Source: Prevotellaceae bacterium (lineage in GTDB: Bacteria > Bacteroidota > Bacteroidia > Bacteroidales > UBA932). Taken from it: 6,096 bases of DNA. The notes under the pieces are model-generated. The model did not search any database. It worked only from the letters and a program-made list of their open reading frames with translations, and was not told where the DNA came from. Below are positions 5,954 to 6,096 of the stretch, in pieces. The stretch covers positions 1 to 6,096 of the forward strand of contig JAITPP010000023.1 in the NCBI GenBank assembly GCA_031289385.1, given 5' to 3'. A program made the position numbers and the translations under genes. Each line of letters opens with the position of its first letter. The stretch's first letter is position 1.

Positions 5954-5975
5954 TGATTAATGATTAATGATTAAT
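5941..5975 (+). repeat. heptamer tandem array GATTAAT, five units
   Basis: GATTAAT, GATTAGT and three more GATTAAT units run head to tail. The array starts inside truA: its first base completes the Gln codon, the next units encode Ile-Asn-Asp, and the TAG stop (5951-5953) exists only because unit two has a G in place of A. A TAA occurs in the same frame soon after, so the change has little effect on protein length. Confidence 0.92.
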
Positions 5976-5976
5976 A

Positions 5977-6027
5977 GGTTAATGTGAAAATGTGATTAAT
6001 GTGAAAATATGATTAATGTGTTAGAAA
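5977..6027 (+). repeat. 17-bp tandem repeat built on the GATTAAT unit
   Basis: Three 17-bp units with the pattern GATTAATGTGAAAATRT follow the heptamers: the first starts GG instead of GA, the second is complete, and the third diverges after GATTAATGTG. Each 17-mer begins with the heptamer of the preceding array plus a ten-base extension, so the longer period probably arose from the shorter one. Confidence 0.8.
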
Positions 6028-6036
6028 TGAATAAAT

Positions 6037-6085
6037 ACGGAATACAGAATACAGAATACGGAATACGGAATACAGAATACGGAAT
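6037..6085 (+). repeat. heptamer tandem array ACRGAAT, seven units
   Basis: Seven exact-phase units alternate ACGGAAT and ACAGAAT (G, A, A, G, G, A, G at the variable third base). The array breaks at ACCTCAAATCT just before the window edge, so it may resume beyond. No gene is seen after truA in the remaining bases. Confidence 0.92.
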
Positions 6086-6096
6086 ACCTCAAATCT

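Overview
The window looks like a piece of chromosome from a low-GC Bacteroidota bacterium, probably Bacteroidales-like. The evidence is a DUF4199 membrane protein next to a family 2 glycosyltransferase, a Bacteroidota-style MnmA, the phylum's TAnnTTTG -7 promoter box at three expected places, A-rich leaders instead of Shine-Dalgarno sites, and long AT-rich tandem repeats between genes. Species cannot be named from this window alone.

Left part (1-1387, minus strand): mnmA (tRNA U34 2-thiolation) with the small SRP RNA gene (ffs) upstream of it in the same direction. The SRP RNA has a well-formed promoter. A second TAnnTTTG box points the other way and serves the plus-strand genes. Middle left (1456-2991, plus strand): a DUF4199 membrane protein and a GtrB/DPM1-like polyprenyl-phosphate glycosyltransferase, 33 bp apart and probably one operon.

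Middle right (3038-5193): a HigB/HigA type II toxin-antitoxin pair with its own promoter and two inverted repeats, followed by an exported propeller-like protein ending in an SH3 domain. This block is flanked by two direct copies of a composite tandem repeat: a nonamer array, then an octamer array with the same terminal layout. Right part (5198-6096): truA (tRNA pseudouridine synthase), then three further short-period tandem arrays.

Most genes are ordinary. The repeats are the most unusual content: period 7, 8, 9 and 17 arrays fill nearly every intergenic gap on the right half, begin at or inside the stop codons of three genes, and bracket the toxin-antitoxin module as long direct repeats. 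I see no clear new multi-gene enzymatic system; the repeat-bracketed toxin-antitoxin/secreted-protein block is the best candidate for something undescribed.
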